A stretch of 64,000 bases of DNA from an uncultured Psychroserpens sp. (GCF_947500255.1 NZ_CANMRL010000001.1:372001-436000), one strand, 5' to 3'; shown: positions 36,016 through 45,374, counted from the first letter of the stretch. Notes: generated by a model from the letters alone, not told the origin. Program-made: numbers and translations.

Positions 36016-36759
36016 ATGCGAGTAACATTCAAAATATGGAGACAAGAGGGACCTGATGATAAAGGAGTCATAAGAGCATATGAAGTAGATGGATTATCAG
36101 AAGACATGTCGTTTCTGGAAGCATTAGATCATTTAAATGAGTTGCTTGTTCTTAAAAACGAAAAAGTCGTTGCTTTTGAATACGATTGTCGTGAAGGTAT
36201 TTGCGGTCAATGTGGTGTGTTTATTAATGGTCGTGCTCATGGGCCTCACGATAATATAACAACCTGTCAATTGCATATGCGTAGTTTTAATGACGGAGAC
36301 ACGATTATTGTTGAACCTTGGAGAGCAGCATCATTTCCAGTAATTAAAGATTTAGTAGTCGATCGTTCTTCATTAGATAGGATTATTGAACACGGTGCTT
36401 TTATAAGTGCAAAAACAGGAACAGCACCAGAAGCAAATGCCATTCCAATACCAAAAGATGTGTCAGATAGAGCTATGGATGCCGCAGCCTGTATTGGTTG
36501 TGGCGCTTGTGTAGCAACTTGTAAAAATTCATCTGCTGCGTTATTTACTTCAGCAAAAATAAATCATTTAAATACATTACCTCAAGGTAAAGCAGAAGAA
36601 CATAAACGTGTGGCAGAAATGACATTTCAAATGGAAATTGAAGGCTTCGGAAGTTGTACCTTTACTGGTGCTTGCGAAGTAGAATGTCCTGAAGGTATTT
36701 CTATAATCAATATTGCAGAAATGAATGCTCGTGTAGTAAAATCTAAATTATTGAGATAA
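36016..36759 (+). CDS. sdhB: Succinate dehydrogenase/fumarate reductase iron-sulfur subunit
   Basis: A 247-residue subunit. The [2Fe-2S] ligands lie in CREGICGQCGVF with a later Cys in TTCQLHM. The C-terminal clusters are in ACIGCGACVATCKNSSA, FGSCTFTGACEVECPEG. The second cluster motif is complete, so the electron path from flavin to quinone is intact. It is encoded immediately after the flavoprotein subunit. Confidence 0.94.
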   Translation: MRVTFKIWRQEGPDDKGVIRAYEVDGLSEDMSFLEALDHLNELLVLKNEKVVAFEYDCREGICGQCGVFINGRAHGPHDNITTCQLHMRSFNDGDTIIVEPWRAASFPVIKDLVVDRSSLDRIIEHGAFISAKTGTAPEANAIPIPKDVSDRAMDAAACIGCGACVATCKNSSAALFTSAKINHLNTLPQGKAEEHKRVAEMTFQMEIEGFGSCTFTGACEVECPEGISIINIAEMNARVVKSKLLR

Positions 36760-36776
36760 TCAAACATATATATAAA

Positions 36777-37199
36777 ATGAACTTAAAAAGAACTTTATTA
36801 ATCGCCATTGGATGTTTTAGCATACAAGTTATGTTTGCTCAAGAACTCACCGCAGAACAAAAAGAACGTCTTGAATACAAGATCGATATTTTCACTTCTG
36901 GAGAAAAAGAAATACAAGAATTATGGTATGAAGACCAAATGGACAAAATGAAACTTAAGGGAGAACTAAGAGAAAATTATAAAAAAATCGTAGTCTATCA
37001 TGCTTATAAAATGGAGCGTCTAGATGATTTAGATAAAAAGTTAAATGATAAAGAGGTATACAAAGCTTTGCAGAAACAGTTAAAATTGATGAATACTGAT
37101 GTCAAAGAGATTTTAAATACTGAACAATATGTAATCCATGATGACACATGGAAGGCGATATTAAGAGCAGTTTACTATCAAAAGAAATGGGATAACTGA
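36777..37199 (+). CDS. Small secreted helical protein, unknown
   Basis: A 140-residue exported protein: signal peptide ending VMFAQ, then an all-helical, highly charged chain with no cysteine in the mature part. I recognise no family. It starts 17 bases after the iron-sulfur subunit, so it belongs to the fumarate operon. The 143-residue protein at 55351-55782 has the same size and a similar pattern (W-x3-Q-x3-M-L, then spaced E, Y, K and R), suggesting distant paralogy. A periplasmic role is likely. Confidence 0.7.
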   Translation: MNLKRTLLIAIGCFSIQVMFAQELTAEQKERLEYKIDIFTSGEKEIQELWYEDQMDKMKLKGELRENYKKIVVYHAYKMERLDDLDKKLNDKEVYKALQKQLKLMNTDVKEILNTEQYVIHDDTWKAILRAVYYQKKWDN

Positions 37200-37252
37200 T
37201 ATTACTATTAACAAAACTCTTTGTATCAATTAACAACTAAAATTAAAACATT

Positions 37253-38554
37253 ATGATTTGGATAGAATTATTAGTCGTTCTCTTTTTTATCTTCCTAGGA
37301 TCTAAAATGGGAGGTATTGGTATTGGTTATGCTGGTGGAGCTGGTGTTGTTGTACTCACACTTATTTTTGGTTTAGAGGCTGGCTCTGTTCCTGTAGATG
37401 TTATTTTAATTATTATGGCAGTAATTTCTGCAATCGCAGCAATGCAAAAAGCTGGCGGACTGGATTATTTAGTCCATTTATCTGAAAAAATATTGCGCAA
37501 AAACCCTAAGCGCGTCACTTTCATAGCACCTACCGTTACGTACTGGATGACTTTATTGGCTGGAACGGGACATACAGCTTATGCTGCACTTCCTGTAATT
37601 ACAGAAGTAGCAAAAGAAGGTGGTGTTAGGCCATCTAAACCTTTGAGTATTTCGGTTGTGGCTTCTCAAATTGCAATTACTGCCTCTCCTATTTCTGCTG
37701 CAGTTGTAATATTTGCTAGTTTTCTAGAACCTTTAGGTATTTCATATTTACAATTGTTAGCAGTAGCAATTCCATCAACAATTCTAGCGTGTATGGTTGG
37801 TGCAATTGTAGCAAATAAATTAGGAAAACCTTTAGCCGAAGATCCAGAATATCAAAGACGAGTTGCTGCAGGGTTAGTAAAACATAAAAGCGGAAAACAT
37901 CATGAAGATCCTAAAAGTGCAAAATGGTCTGTAGGCATTTTTTTAGTTGCTATTATATTGATAGTTACTTATGCAAGTATGATTTCTAAAAAAGTAGGCC
38001 TCATAGAAAATCCTGTGATTGGTAGAAACGAAGCTATTATGGCAGTAATGCTATTAGCAGCAACAGTAATCGCTTTAGTTTGTAAAATAAAAATGAATGA
38101 CATTACAAGTATGTCTACTTTTAAATCGGGTATGAGTGCTGCTATTTGTGTACTTGGTGTGGCTTGGTTAGGTGATACTTTTGTTAGCAATCATATAGAA
38201 GAAATTAAGAGTGCAGCTGGTGGTGTTTTAAATGAATATTCTTGGATGTTGGCTGTCGTTTTATTCTTTGCTAGTATGTTACTATACTCTCAAGCTGCAA
38301 CAACAACCGCTTTAATGCCTGCAGCTTTAGCTTTAGGAGTTAGTCCTCTAGCCGCTATTGCTTCTTTTGCAGCAGTAAGTGCATTATTCGTATTACCTAC
38401 CTACCCTACACTATTAGCCGCCGTTGAAATGGATGATACAGGAACTACCAAAATTGGTAAATATGTTTTTAACCACTCTTTTATTATCCCAGGAATAGTA
38501 ACCATTACAGCAAGTGTCATCTTCGGATTTATATTAGGAGGTTTAATTTTATAA
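37253..38554 (+). CDS. Anaerobic C4-dicarboxylate transporter, DcuA/DcuB family
   Basis: A 433-residue transporter with about ten to twelve helices. The N-terminal FLGSKMGGIGIGYAGGAGVV, the ALPVITEVAKEGGVRPSKPL block and ISVVASQIAITASPISAAVV are characteristic of Dcu transporters, which exchange aspartate or fumarate for succinate during fumarate respiration. Its position between fumarate reductase and aspartase matches that role. Dcu proteins in enteric bacteria are largely anaerobic; use here is inferred. Confidence 0.92.
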   Translation: MIWIELLVVLFFIFLGSKMGGIGIGYAGGAGVVVLTLIFGLEAGSVPVDVILIIMAVISAIAAMQKAGGLDYLVHLSEKILRKNPKRVTFIAPTVTYWMTLLAGTGHTAYAALPVITEVAKEGGVRPSKPLSISVVASQIAITASPISAAVVIFASFLEPLGISYLQLLAVAIPSTILACMVGAIVANKLGKPLAEDPEYQRRVAAGLVKHKSGKHHEDPKSAKWSVGIFLVAIILIVTYASMISKKVGLIENPVIGRNEAIMAVMLLAATVIALVCKIKMNDITSMSTFKSGMSAAICVLGVAWLGDTFVSNHIEEIKSAAGGVLNEYSWMLAVVLFFASMLLYSQAATTTALMPAALALGVSPLAAIASFAAVSALFVLPTYPTLLAAVEMDDTGTTKIGKYVFNHSFIIPGIVTITASVIFGFILGGLIL

Positions 38555-38578
38555 AATTTTAATAAAACATCAAAAAAC

Positions 38579-39160
38579 ATGAAACAAAAAATAATTATTT
38601 ATTCCCTTGGATTAGTTACAGGCTTACTGGTATGGTTTGCTTACGATCGCTATGAATCTTTCAGCAATGCTGCGTCTATTGAGGAATTCTACAAAGACTA
38701 TGAGAAAAATGAATTCATGGTAGAAGAAAAAGCACCTGAATTTATCGCAAGTGATTTATATAAAATGAAATTAACGTCCTTAGATAAAAAAGAAACGAAT
38801 ATCAAAAAAGGAAAGAAAATCGTTTTTATCAATTTCTGGGCAACATGGTGCAAACCTTGTATAGATGAAATGCCTTCAATTCAAAGACTGTACGATCGAT
38901 CAAATGAAAATGTAGATTTTTATCTATTGACATATGAAGATATAGATAAGGCAAAAGAATTTATAAATAAAAAAGGGTTTTCCTTCCCTGTTTATTCTTT
39001 CAACGGTAAATCTAATTTGCCAGAATATTTTCAATATAATGGAGGAAGTATTCCAGACACTTATATTATTCATAATGACAAAATTCAATTCCATCATGTA
39101 GGAGCTGCACCTTGGGATTCTAAAAAAGTGGATTCATTGTTTACTAAAATTTTAAAATAA
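38579..39160 (+). CDS. TlpA/ResA-like membrane-anchored thioredoxin
   Basis: A 193-residue protein with an N-terminal signal anchor (IIIYSLGLVTGLLVWFAYD) and a thioredoxin fold facing the periplasm. The redox motif is WCKPC in FINFWATWCKPCIDEMPS near residues 85-95, and the cis-proline region reads GGSIPDTYII. It could reduce periplasmic disulfides or help mature the respiratory complex. It lies 24 bases after the Dcu gene and 44 before aspartase. Confidence 0.87.
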   Translation: MKQKIIIYSLGLVTGLLVWFAYDRYESFSNAASIEEFYKDYEKNEFMVEEKAPEFIASDLYKMKLTSLDKKETNIKKGKKIVFINFWATWCKPCIDEMPSIQRLYDRSNENVDFYLLTYEDIDKAKEFINKKGFSFPVYSFNGKSNLPEYFQYNGGSIPDTYIIHNDKIQFHHVGAAPWDSKKVDSLFTKILK

Positions 39161-39165
39161 AACAT

Positions 39166-39188
39166 TTCAGTTCTAACATCGAACTGAG
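39166..39188 (+). other. Intercistronic hairpin
   Basis: TTCAGTTC and GAACTGAG form a stem (seven pairs, the last bases wobbling) with the 7-base loop TAACATC, between the TlpA-like gene and aspartase. No U-run follows, so termination is unlikely. It could stabilise or process the transcript. The role is speculative. Confidence 0.35.
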
Positions 39189-39204
39189 TTAAAAATAAGA
39201 CATC

Positions 39205-40623
39205 ATGAAAACAAGAAAAGAAACTGATCTTCTAGGAGACTTAGAAATTTATGACGAATTATATTATGGAGTACATACACAAAGGGCTATTAACAACTTT
39301 AAAATTTCAGGCTCTAAAATTGGTGATTTCCCCATCTTTGTTAAAGGTTTAGTACTAACCAAAAAAGCTTGTGCATCTGCTAACAAAGAAATTGGAACTA
39401 TACCAGCAGATAAGGCAGATATGATTATTCAAGCTTGTGATCACATACTTGATAATCTAAAGAAGTATGCACAATTTTTTCCTTCCGATGTTTTTCAAGG
39501 AGGTGCTGGTACTTCAGTAAACATGAATGCAAATGAAGTTATTACCAATGTAGGTCTTGAACTTAATGGTCACGAAAAAGGAAGTTATGATATTTTACAC
39601 CCTAACGACCATGTGAATAAGTCTCAATCTACAAATGATGCATATCCAACAGGCTTTAGAGTTGCTGTTTATTATTATATGAATCAGTTATTAGATCGCA
39701 TTAATCTTTTAACAACGAGCTTAGATAAGAAGGCTGCAGAATTCAAGAAGGTTCTTAAAATGGGTAGAACTCAATTACAAGATGCCGTACCAATGTCTTT
39801 AGGTGACGAATTTGGGGCTTGGTCTGCAAATTTAAAAGAAGAAACAAAGAATCTAAAACATTGTCGCGACTTAATCTTAGAAGTTAATTTAGGAGCAACT
39901 GCAATAGGTACAGGTGTAAATGCACCAGATGGCTTTACTCAATTATCTATAGGATATTTACAACAATATACTAAAGCAAGTTTTGTTCCTGCTGAAAATT
40001 TGATTGAAGCCACTTCAGACTGTGGTGCTTATGTTATGATTTCTGGAGCATTAAAACGCACCAGTGTTAAATTATCTAAAATTTGTAACGATCTACGGTT
40101 ATTATCTTCTGGACCACGTTGTGGGCTTAATGAAATCAATCTACCAGAAATGCAAGCAGGTTCATCTATTATGCCAGCAAAAGTAAATCCAGTAATTCCT
40201 GAAGTAGTCAACCAAGTATGCTTTAAAATTATTGGTAATGATGTTACAATTTCTTTCGCTGCTGAAGCAGGACAATTACAATTAAATGTTATGGAACCTG
40301 TAATTGCACAATGTATGTTTGAGTCTGTAGAATTGTTATCTAATGCTTGCATTACCCTTGCTGAAAAATGTATAGATGGAATAACTGCTAATGAAGAGCA
40401 CACCAAACAAATGGTGTTTAATTCAGTAGGTATAATTACATTTTTGAATCCTTATATAGGTCATCATATGGGTGATGTTTTAGGTAAAGAAGCTGTAGAA
40501 ACCGGTAAAACAATTCGTGAATTAGTTCTTGAAAAAGAATTACTTTCTGAAGAAGAATTAGATAAAATTTTAAGTGTAGATAATTTAATGAATCCTAAAT
40601 ACACTGCAGCGTTACATAAATAA
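39205..40623 (+). CDS. aspA: Aspartate ammonia-lyase
   Basis: A 472-residue fumarase/aspartase-superfamily lyase converting aspartate to fumarate and ammonia. The signature loop [15 protein letters not shown] is complete; [11 protein letters not shown] and [20 protein letters not shown] are aspartase-like. Fumarase C has very similar motifs, but [20 protein letters not shown] at the N-terminus and the neighbouring Dcu transporter favour aspartase. It feeds fumarate to the reductase encoded upstream. Confidence 0.9.
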   Translation: MKTRKETDLLGDLEIYDELYYGVHTQRAINNFKISGSKIGDFPIFVKGLVLTKKACASANKEIGTIPADKADMIIQACDHILDNLKKYAQFFPSDVFQGGAGTSVNMNANEVITNVGLELNGHEKGSYDILHPNDHVNKSQSTNDAYPTGFRVAVYYYMNQLLDRINLLTTSLDKKAAEFKKVLKMGRTQLQDAVPMSLGDEFGAWSANLKEETKNLKHCRDLILEVNLGATAIGTGVNAPDGFTQLSIGYLQQYTKASFVPAENLIEATSDCGAYVMISGALKRTSVKLSKICNDLRLLSSGPRCGLNEINLPEMQAGSSIMPAKVNPVIPEVVNQVCFKIIGNDVTISFAAEAGQLQLNVMEPVIAQCMFESVELLSNACITLAEKCIDGITANEEHTKQMVFNSVGIITFLNPYIGHHMGDVLGKEAVETGKTIRELVLEKELLSEEELDKILSVDNLMNPKYTAALHK

Positions 40624-40646
40624 TTTCTTAATCAAAAATTATCCAG

Positions 40647-41786
40647 ATGAAAAAACCTTTTAATACTTTCAGAAAAAGAACACTATTGTTGGTATTATGC
40701 TCTATTTCCTGTCATATATATGGGCAAGAAAATGATAAAAAAGAAAGCGAAACCAATACAAATTGGATTGAAGAAATTACATCTCGAGTGACGCCTTATG
40801 GAAGTATAAGGCTTGGTGCTGGTTTTGCCGAGGAAGGCGAAATTGGAATTTCAAATAATTCGCCACGAGTAGGTTTAACGTTTAGTCATAGACTCTCACA
40901 AAATGAAGCAGATAATTTTAATATTATAGGACGTGTTGAATTTGGATTAAATTTAACGTCAAGAGATGACACTGTTGAATTTGCTGTTGATGCAGACGAA
41001 GGTATAGCTCAAGTAGGAGATGCTGTTTTTACAAGAATTGGATATGCAGGCATTTCTTATAAAGAGTTCTCAATTATTTTCGGAAAAAACAACTCTATTT
41101 ATTACAGTTTAGCTGCTGGTCAAGTAGACAACTTCCTTGCTTTTGGAGGAACAGGTCTTGGTGTTTGGAACATATCTGATGGTGGCGTTTCTGGAACAGG
41201 TAGGGCAAATCAAGTATTACAACTAAACTATAAGAAAGAAGGTTTAAGTCTTGGTGCTCAAGCTCAAGTTCGAGACATTTCTGTAAATAGTGAAAGTATT
41301 GACACCTATGGGTTTGGAGCCAATTACAAATTAAATGGGTTTGTTATAGGTATCGCTTATAATAAAGTAAATGATGGTGTAGAAGATCCTGAGCCTAATC
41401 AGGCTAAAGACGGAGATGAAGCCTTTATAACTGCGGCTTCTTTTGAAAAAAATCGTTTTAAAGTAGCCTTGTCATATGGAATTTTTAAGAATCATCATAG
41501 AACAGGAGATATGTTCTACGATAGTAAAGGCATAGAGTTTTATTCACGTTATAAGTTTTCTACTAATAAGCGATGGCATGTAGCAGCTGGATTTAGTTCA
41601 TTAAAACCAGACTCAGGAGAAAATTTAGGTGATTTTGATACAAAATTTGGAATCTTTGAGGTCGCCTATAATTTTAAAAAGTCGAGTCATATTTTTGTGA
41701 GTACAAAACAAGACCAAAGTAAAAATAGCTTTGACGATAGAAGAAATCAGAGTATCTATGGTATTGGAATACGATTTAATTTTTAA
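40647..41786 (+). CDS. Outer-membrane porin
   Basis: A 379-residue outer-membrane protein with a signal peptide (CHIYGQ) and about sixteen beta-strands ending in YGIGIRFNF, the typical C-terminal barrel signature. TPYGSIRLGAGFAEEGE at the beginning resembles general Gram-negative porins. Located 23 bases after aspartase, it probably admits dicarboxylates or aspartate for this operon; specificity is inferred from context only. Confidence 0.82.
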   Translation: MKKPFNTFRKRTLLLVLCSISCHIYGQENDKKESETNTNWIEEITSRVTPYGSIRLGAGFAEEGEIGISNNSPRVGLTFSHRLSQNEADNFNIIGRVEFGLNLTSRDDTVEFAVDADEGIAQVGDAVFTRIGYAGISYKEFSIIFGKNNSIYYSLAAGQVDNFLAFGGTGLGVWNISDGGVSGTGRANQVLQLNYKKEGLSLGAQAQVRDISVNSESIDTYGFGANYKLNGFVIGIAYNKVNDGVEDPEPNQAKDGDEAFITAASFEKNRFKVALSYGIFKNHHRTGDMFYDSKGIEFYSRYKFSTNKRWHVAAGFSSLKPDSGENLGDFDTKFGIFEVAYNFKKSSHIFVSTKQDQSKNSFDDRRNQSIYGIGIRFNF

Positions 41787-41830
41787 TGCAACTCTTAAAA
41801 AGTTAAGCATTATGAAATCCGCCAAATTAA

Positions 41831-43651
41831 ATGAAAGTTAATCCTAATAAAATAAAAAAACTCATTACCCAAATTGAATCTCTTATTGAACTTCTTATGA
41901 GTGAAGAACAGCGCTATAAAGATGTCTTTAATTCTGTACATTCGCACTATTCAGAGAGTACTAAAAACTTGGTTTATTACAACAGTATTAGGAAAGTAGA
42001 TTTAAGATCTCTACAAAAAAAATTACAAAATTTAGGTCTTTCTAGGCTAGCCAAAGCTGAAGGACATATTATGTCTAGTTTGGTAAAAACAAGATTTATT
42101 CTCTATAAGCTTTTGGATGAATTACCGCCATATGCAATCAAACCTGGATTATCCATAAAAAATGGAAAACGTTTATTAAATAAGCACTCTAAAGAACTTT
42201 TAGGATACCGTTCTAAAGGAAGACGTGTTAGAATAATGGTAACACAACCAACACAGGCTGCCTATGATTATAATATGGTTCATGAAATGGTAGGACTTGG
42301 AATGAACTGTGCTCGAATTAATTGCGCACATGATGATCCAGAAGTCTGGGAAAAAATTATAAATAACATAAAAAAAGCATCCAAAGCTCATGGCAAAACC
42401 ATAAAAATAGCTATGGATTTGGCTGGACCAAAAATTAGAACTGGGCATATTACACCAGGTCCAAAAATCAAAAAATTCTCACCAGAAAGAGATGAATCGG
42501 GTAAAATAATTAATCCTGCTATAATTGAACTTGTCCCAGTTATAATGGAAGATTCAGAGTACAACTCATTACCCGTTTCTGCAGAATGGTTGAAAAAATT
42601 AGAGAAAAGTGATCTTTTATTTTTAAAAGATTCACGAGATAAACATAGAGAATTCAAAGTCATTGAAATATCAATAAACAAAGTAATCGTTCATTGTTAC
42701 GAAACGTCATACATAGAAACAGGAACTTTAATTTGTTGTAATAGATCAACCATGTTGGATACTCATATTGGAGAATTACCTCCAATTGAGCAACATATAT
42801 TATTAAAGACAAATGATAGTCTTATTATTACAAAAGATAATGTTCTTGGTAGTCCTGCTGTATATGACGATGAAGGAAAGCTAATCGAAAATGCTCATAT
42901 CTCTTGTCAAACACCAGAAGTATTTAATCGTATCAAAGAAGGTGAGATTATTCTATTTGATGATGGTAAAATTGAAGGTCGTATAGAAACGATTCTTGAA
43001 GACTATTTGAAGGTAAAAATAACAAGAGCAAAAGATACAGGTTCCAAGTTAAAAGCCGAAAAAGGAATGAACTTTCCTGAAACAAATCTTGGTATTAGTG
43101 GTTTAACAGAAAAAGATAAGATTGATTTAGAGTTTGTTACTCAACATGCCGATGTCGTTAATTTTTCTTTTGTTAATTCTAAAGAAGATGTCGAAGAATT
43201 ACTTGTAGAATTAAAGAAATGGAACGTTACTAATTCTTTAAGTATTATCTTAAAAATTGAAACAAAATTTGCCTTTGACAATCTTATTGAGATATTATTA
43301 GCTGCCATGAAGGTGAAACATATTGGCGTTATGATTGCAAGAGGAGATTTGGCAGTTGAAACTGGTTGGGAAAATATTGGCAGAATACAAGAGGAAATAC
43401 TAGCACTATGTAGTGCTGCACATATTCCTGTGATTTGGGCAACGCAAGTATTAGAAAACTTTGCAAAAAAAGGATTACCTTCAAGATCAGAAATAACAGA
43501 TGCAGTGCATTCACTTCAAGCTGAATGTATTATGTTAAACAAAGGTCCTTATATGGAAAATGTTCTCCAATTGTTAACCAAAATTCTATCAAACATGGAA
43601 CATTATCATGAAAAAAATGAAACCATGCTTCCTAAAATGGAAAAGGCTTAA
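41831..43651 (+). CDS. Atypical pyruvate kinase with N-terminal helical extension
   Basis: A 606-residue protein. Residues 1-130 form a helical extension not found in classical pyruvate kinase. The barrel begins at RRVRIMVTQPTQAAYDYN and contains KIAMDLAGPKIRTG, GLTEKDKIDLEF, ILKIETKFAFDNL, GVMIARGDLAVE and PVIWATQVLENF. The allosteric C-terminal domain is absent; the protein stops about 50 residues after the catalytic ATQ block. In place of the usual ATQMLESM the motif is ATQVLENF. It could make ATP from PEP in the fumarate-respiring state or be a divergent homologue. Confidence 0.82.
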   Translation: MKVNPNKIKKLITQIESLIELLMSEEQRYKDVFNSVHSHYSESTKNLVYYNSIRKVDLRSLQKKLQNLGLSRLAKAEGHIMSSLVKTRFILYKLLDELPPYAIKPGLSIKNGKRLLNKHSKELLGYRSKGRRVRIMVTQPTQAAYDYNMVHEMVGLGMNCARINCAHDDPEVWEKIINNIKKASKAHGKTIKIAMDLAGPKIRTGHITPGPKIKKFSPERDESGKIINPAIIELVPVIMEDSEYNSLPVSAEWLKKLEKSDLLFLKDSRDKHREFKVIEISINKVIVHCYETSYIETGTLICCNRSTMLDTHIGELPPIEQHILLKTNDSLIITKDNVLGSPAVYDDEGKLIENAHISCQTPEVFNRIKEGEIILFDDGKIEGRIETILEDYLKVKITRAKDTGSKLKAEKGMNFPETNLGISGLTEKDKIDLEFVTQHADVVNFSFVNSKEDVEELLVELKKWNVTNSLSIILKIETKFAFDNLIEILLAAMKVKHIGVMIARGDLAVETGWENIGRIQEEILALCSAAHIPVIWATQVLENFAKKGLPSRSEITDAVHSLQAECIMLNKGPYMENVLQLLTKILSNMEHYHEKNETMLPKMEKA

Positions 43652-43665
43652 CTATACTAGCAATT

Positions 43666-43882
43666 AATAATGATTTCGTCTTTAATAATTTGTCCAACTA
43701 TTTGTTGTGAAAAGGTTAAAGCTGCAGATTGTCTTAAAGATTGGTCCAATAGTGCAGATTCACCTGTCCAAATCTAAGTCTCTTTCCCTCCTACTAGTTC
43801 TCCTTTTAAATTATACAAAACAGCCTTGTTAACATATGATTTTGTAAGCACATAATGTCCTAATTCATTAACTGTAATGTAA
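43666..43882 (-). pseudogene. 3' fragment of a duplicated lipoprotein gene
   Basis: These 217 bases align without gaps to 53426-53642 (about 85% identity by eye), the last 72 codons of the lipoprotein gene at 53417-54067. In this copy the codon for Trp in KETWVWTG has become TAG, so the frame is dead. Just past its last base the sequence jumps to the HtrA-like 3' end, exactly as if a single internal deletion of about 1.5 kb had removed everything between. It fills most of the 300-base gap between the pyruvate kinase and UspA genes. Confidence 0.85.
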
Positions 43883-43933
43883 ACTTTAAAACATCAATAG
43901 CTCTTGAAATTTCTTCGATTTTCATACATTTAC
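43883..43933 (+). repeat. Copy of the HtrA-like gene 3' end
   Basis: 51 bases matching 55179-55229 with one mismatch (T at 43904 versus G at 55200). It includes the last codons and stop of the HtrA-like protease gene plus 33 bases downstream. It abuts the lipoprotein-gene fragment and now forms the promoter region of the UspA gene. Confidence 0.9.
43904..43932 (+). promoter_or_regulatory. Promoter of the UspA-family gene
   Basis: TTG (43904-43906), an 18-base spacer and TACATTTA (43925-43932) fit TTG-N17-23-TAnnTTTG with one mismatch, 21 bases before the ATG. It lies inside the duplicated segment. The other copy has GTG in place of TTG, so the -33 element here may have arisen, or been retained, by a single substitution. 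Confidence 0.6.
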
Positions 43934-43953
43934 ACCTAACGAAAACAAACACT

Positions 43954-44784
43954 ATGAAAAAAATAATCTTACCTGTAGATTTTTCGAAGCATTCAGAATA
44001 TGCTTTAGAAACTGCAGCTACTCTAGCTAAAAAGCACAATGCACAACTTATTGTCATGAATATGCTTGAATTATCAGAATCTATCTTTTCAGAATCTAGT
44101 TCAGATAAACAAGAAGAAATGTTATTTATGCTGGCTTCGGCAAATAAAACATTTGAAAGCTTTCTGGATAAAGATTATTTGGAAGGTATAGATGTTGTTC
44201 CAATGATCAAACGTCATAAAGTATTTAAAGAAGTGGATATTATAGCTAAACAGGAAGATGCCGATTTGATTGTAATGGGCTCAAGAGGGCATAGTAATCA
44301 TGACGGAATATTTACTGGTTCTAATACTGAAAAAGTTGTAAGACATAGCGACACACCTGTACTTGTTGTTAAGGGTAAACATACTAATGTTGATTTTGAC
44401 AATGTCGTATTAGCGACAGATTTTTCTGAAGAAAGTATTCCAGCATTTAAAAAGGCCTCTAACCTTTTGAATACATTAGGAAATAAAATCACGCTGTTGC
44501 ATATAAACACACCTCATAACGGTTTCAGAAGTACCGATGAAATTGAAACTAAAGCGAATGAATTCTTAAAAAAAGCAGATGCGAAAGATTGGAAAGATCA
44601 CATCAAATATGCTTCTGACTATTCTGTTGAAGATGGGGTTTTAAATCACTCTAAGAGAACTGGAGCACAGTTATTAGCAATGACAACCCATGGTAAAACA
44701 GGCCTAAGTCATTTCTTTGGTGGTAGTATTGCTGAAGATGTTGTTAATCACTCTATGCTTCCAGTTATTACGTTTAAGTTGTAA
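43954..44784 (+). CDS. Tandem universal stress protein
   Basis: A 276-residue protein with two UspA domains. Both start with the family pattern (KKIILPVDFSKHSEYALE; FDNVVLATDFSEESIPAFKK), and each has an ATP-loop-like region: VMGSRGHSNHDGIFTGSNTE in the first and MTTHGKTGLSHFFGGSIAE in the second. It probably binds ATP and modulates stress or anaerobic survival. It follows the fumarate operon but has its own promoter. A strong terminator follows. Confidence 0.92.
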   Translation: MKKIILPVDFSKHSEYALETAATLAKKHNAQLIVMNMLELSESIFSESSSDKQEEMLFMLASANKTFESFLDKDYLEGIDVVPMIKRHKVFKEVDIIAKQEDADLIVMGSRGHSNHDGIFTGSNTEKVVRHSDTPVLVVKGKHTNVDFDNVVLATDFSEESIPAFKKASNLLNTLGNKITLLHINTPHNGFRSTDEIETKANEFLKKADAKDWKDHIKYASDYSVEDGVLNHSKRTGAQLLAMTTHGKTGLSHFFGGSIAEDVVNHSMLPVITFKL

Positions 44785-44807
44785 CCACAAGCAAATTTGA
44801 ATTCTAT

Positions 44808-44839
44808 AAAAAAGCCTAAACATAAATTTAGGCTTTTTT
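44808..44839. terminator. Bidirectional Rho-independent terminator
   Basis: A 13-base perfect stem (AAAAAAGCCTAAA with TTTAGGCTTTTTT) and a 6-base loop CATAAA. A-run and T-run lie on the outer sides, so it can terminate both the UspA gene (plus) and the TerB-like gene (minus). It lies between the two convergent stops. Confidence 0.85.
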
Positions 44840-44852
44840 ACTTATACAATTC

Positions 44853-45278
44853 TCACATCATCATATTGTCTATCCCTTCTTTATAACTGTCAAAATCACA
44901 ATTATCATCAAATAAATCCAATGACTTTGCTACAATATACTTAACATTACTTGGATCAAATCCCATAGCAGTAGCCATTCGCGTTAACCATTTTGTCTGT
45001 TCTTCACCTTCGATACTTCTATCAGAATGAATCACTTTCACAACGTTATAAAAATGAGATACACGATGTTGATGCAAATATGGAGCAACAATATCATATG
45101 ACATATAAGTATTAGATATAGTATTATACTCAGCATCTGATAGTTCCAATTTATTAGCCAAATGCTTTAGAAATAGTTTTTCTTTTTCAGATGCATTTCC
45201 ATCTCTAAATGTAATTTTCATTATAGCCGCAAAGGCATCGTGGTATTGGCTTTTAGAATGTGCATTTTGTGAACTCAT
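44853..45278 (-). CDS. TerB-like helical protein, copy 1
   Basis: A 141-residue cytoplasmic helical protein. AIMKITFRDGNASEKEKLFL and RMATAMGFDPSNVKYIVAKS resemble the TerB/DUF533 fold, in which acidic residues after DG bind metal. A paralogue lies at 46452-46862 on the other side of the cyclase gene, also on the minus strand. Calling it tellurite resistance would be unjustified; TerB-like folds are widespread in stress and membrane-associated systems. Confidence 0.7.
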   Translation of the reverse strand: MSSQNAHSKSQYHDAFAAIMKITFRDGNASEKEKLFLKHLANKLELSDAEYNTISNTYMSYDIVAPYLHQHRVSHFYNVVKVIHSDRSIEGEEQTKWLTRMATAMGFDPSNVKYIVAKSLDLFDDNCDFDSYKEGIDNMMM

Positions 45279-45374
45279 ACTCTAAATTTAAATATTTATA
45301 ATATAAAGATAAGCTATTTCAAAATTAGTAAATAAGGATTACTTTTATGCAGTTATACCAACAACCAATTTCTA

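Noticed and set aside
43860-44057. 65-residue minus-strand ORF
   Set aside because: Shadow of the UspA gene and promoter; residues do not look like a folded protein.
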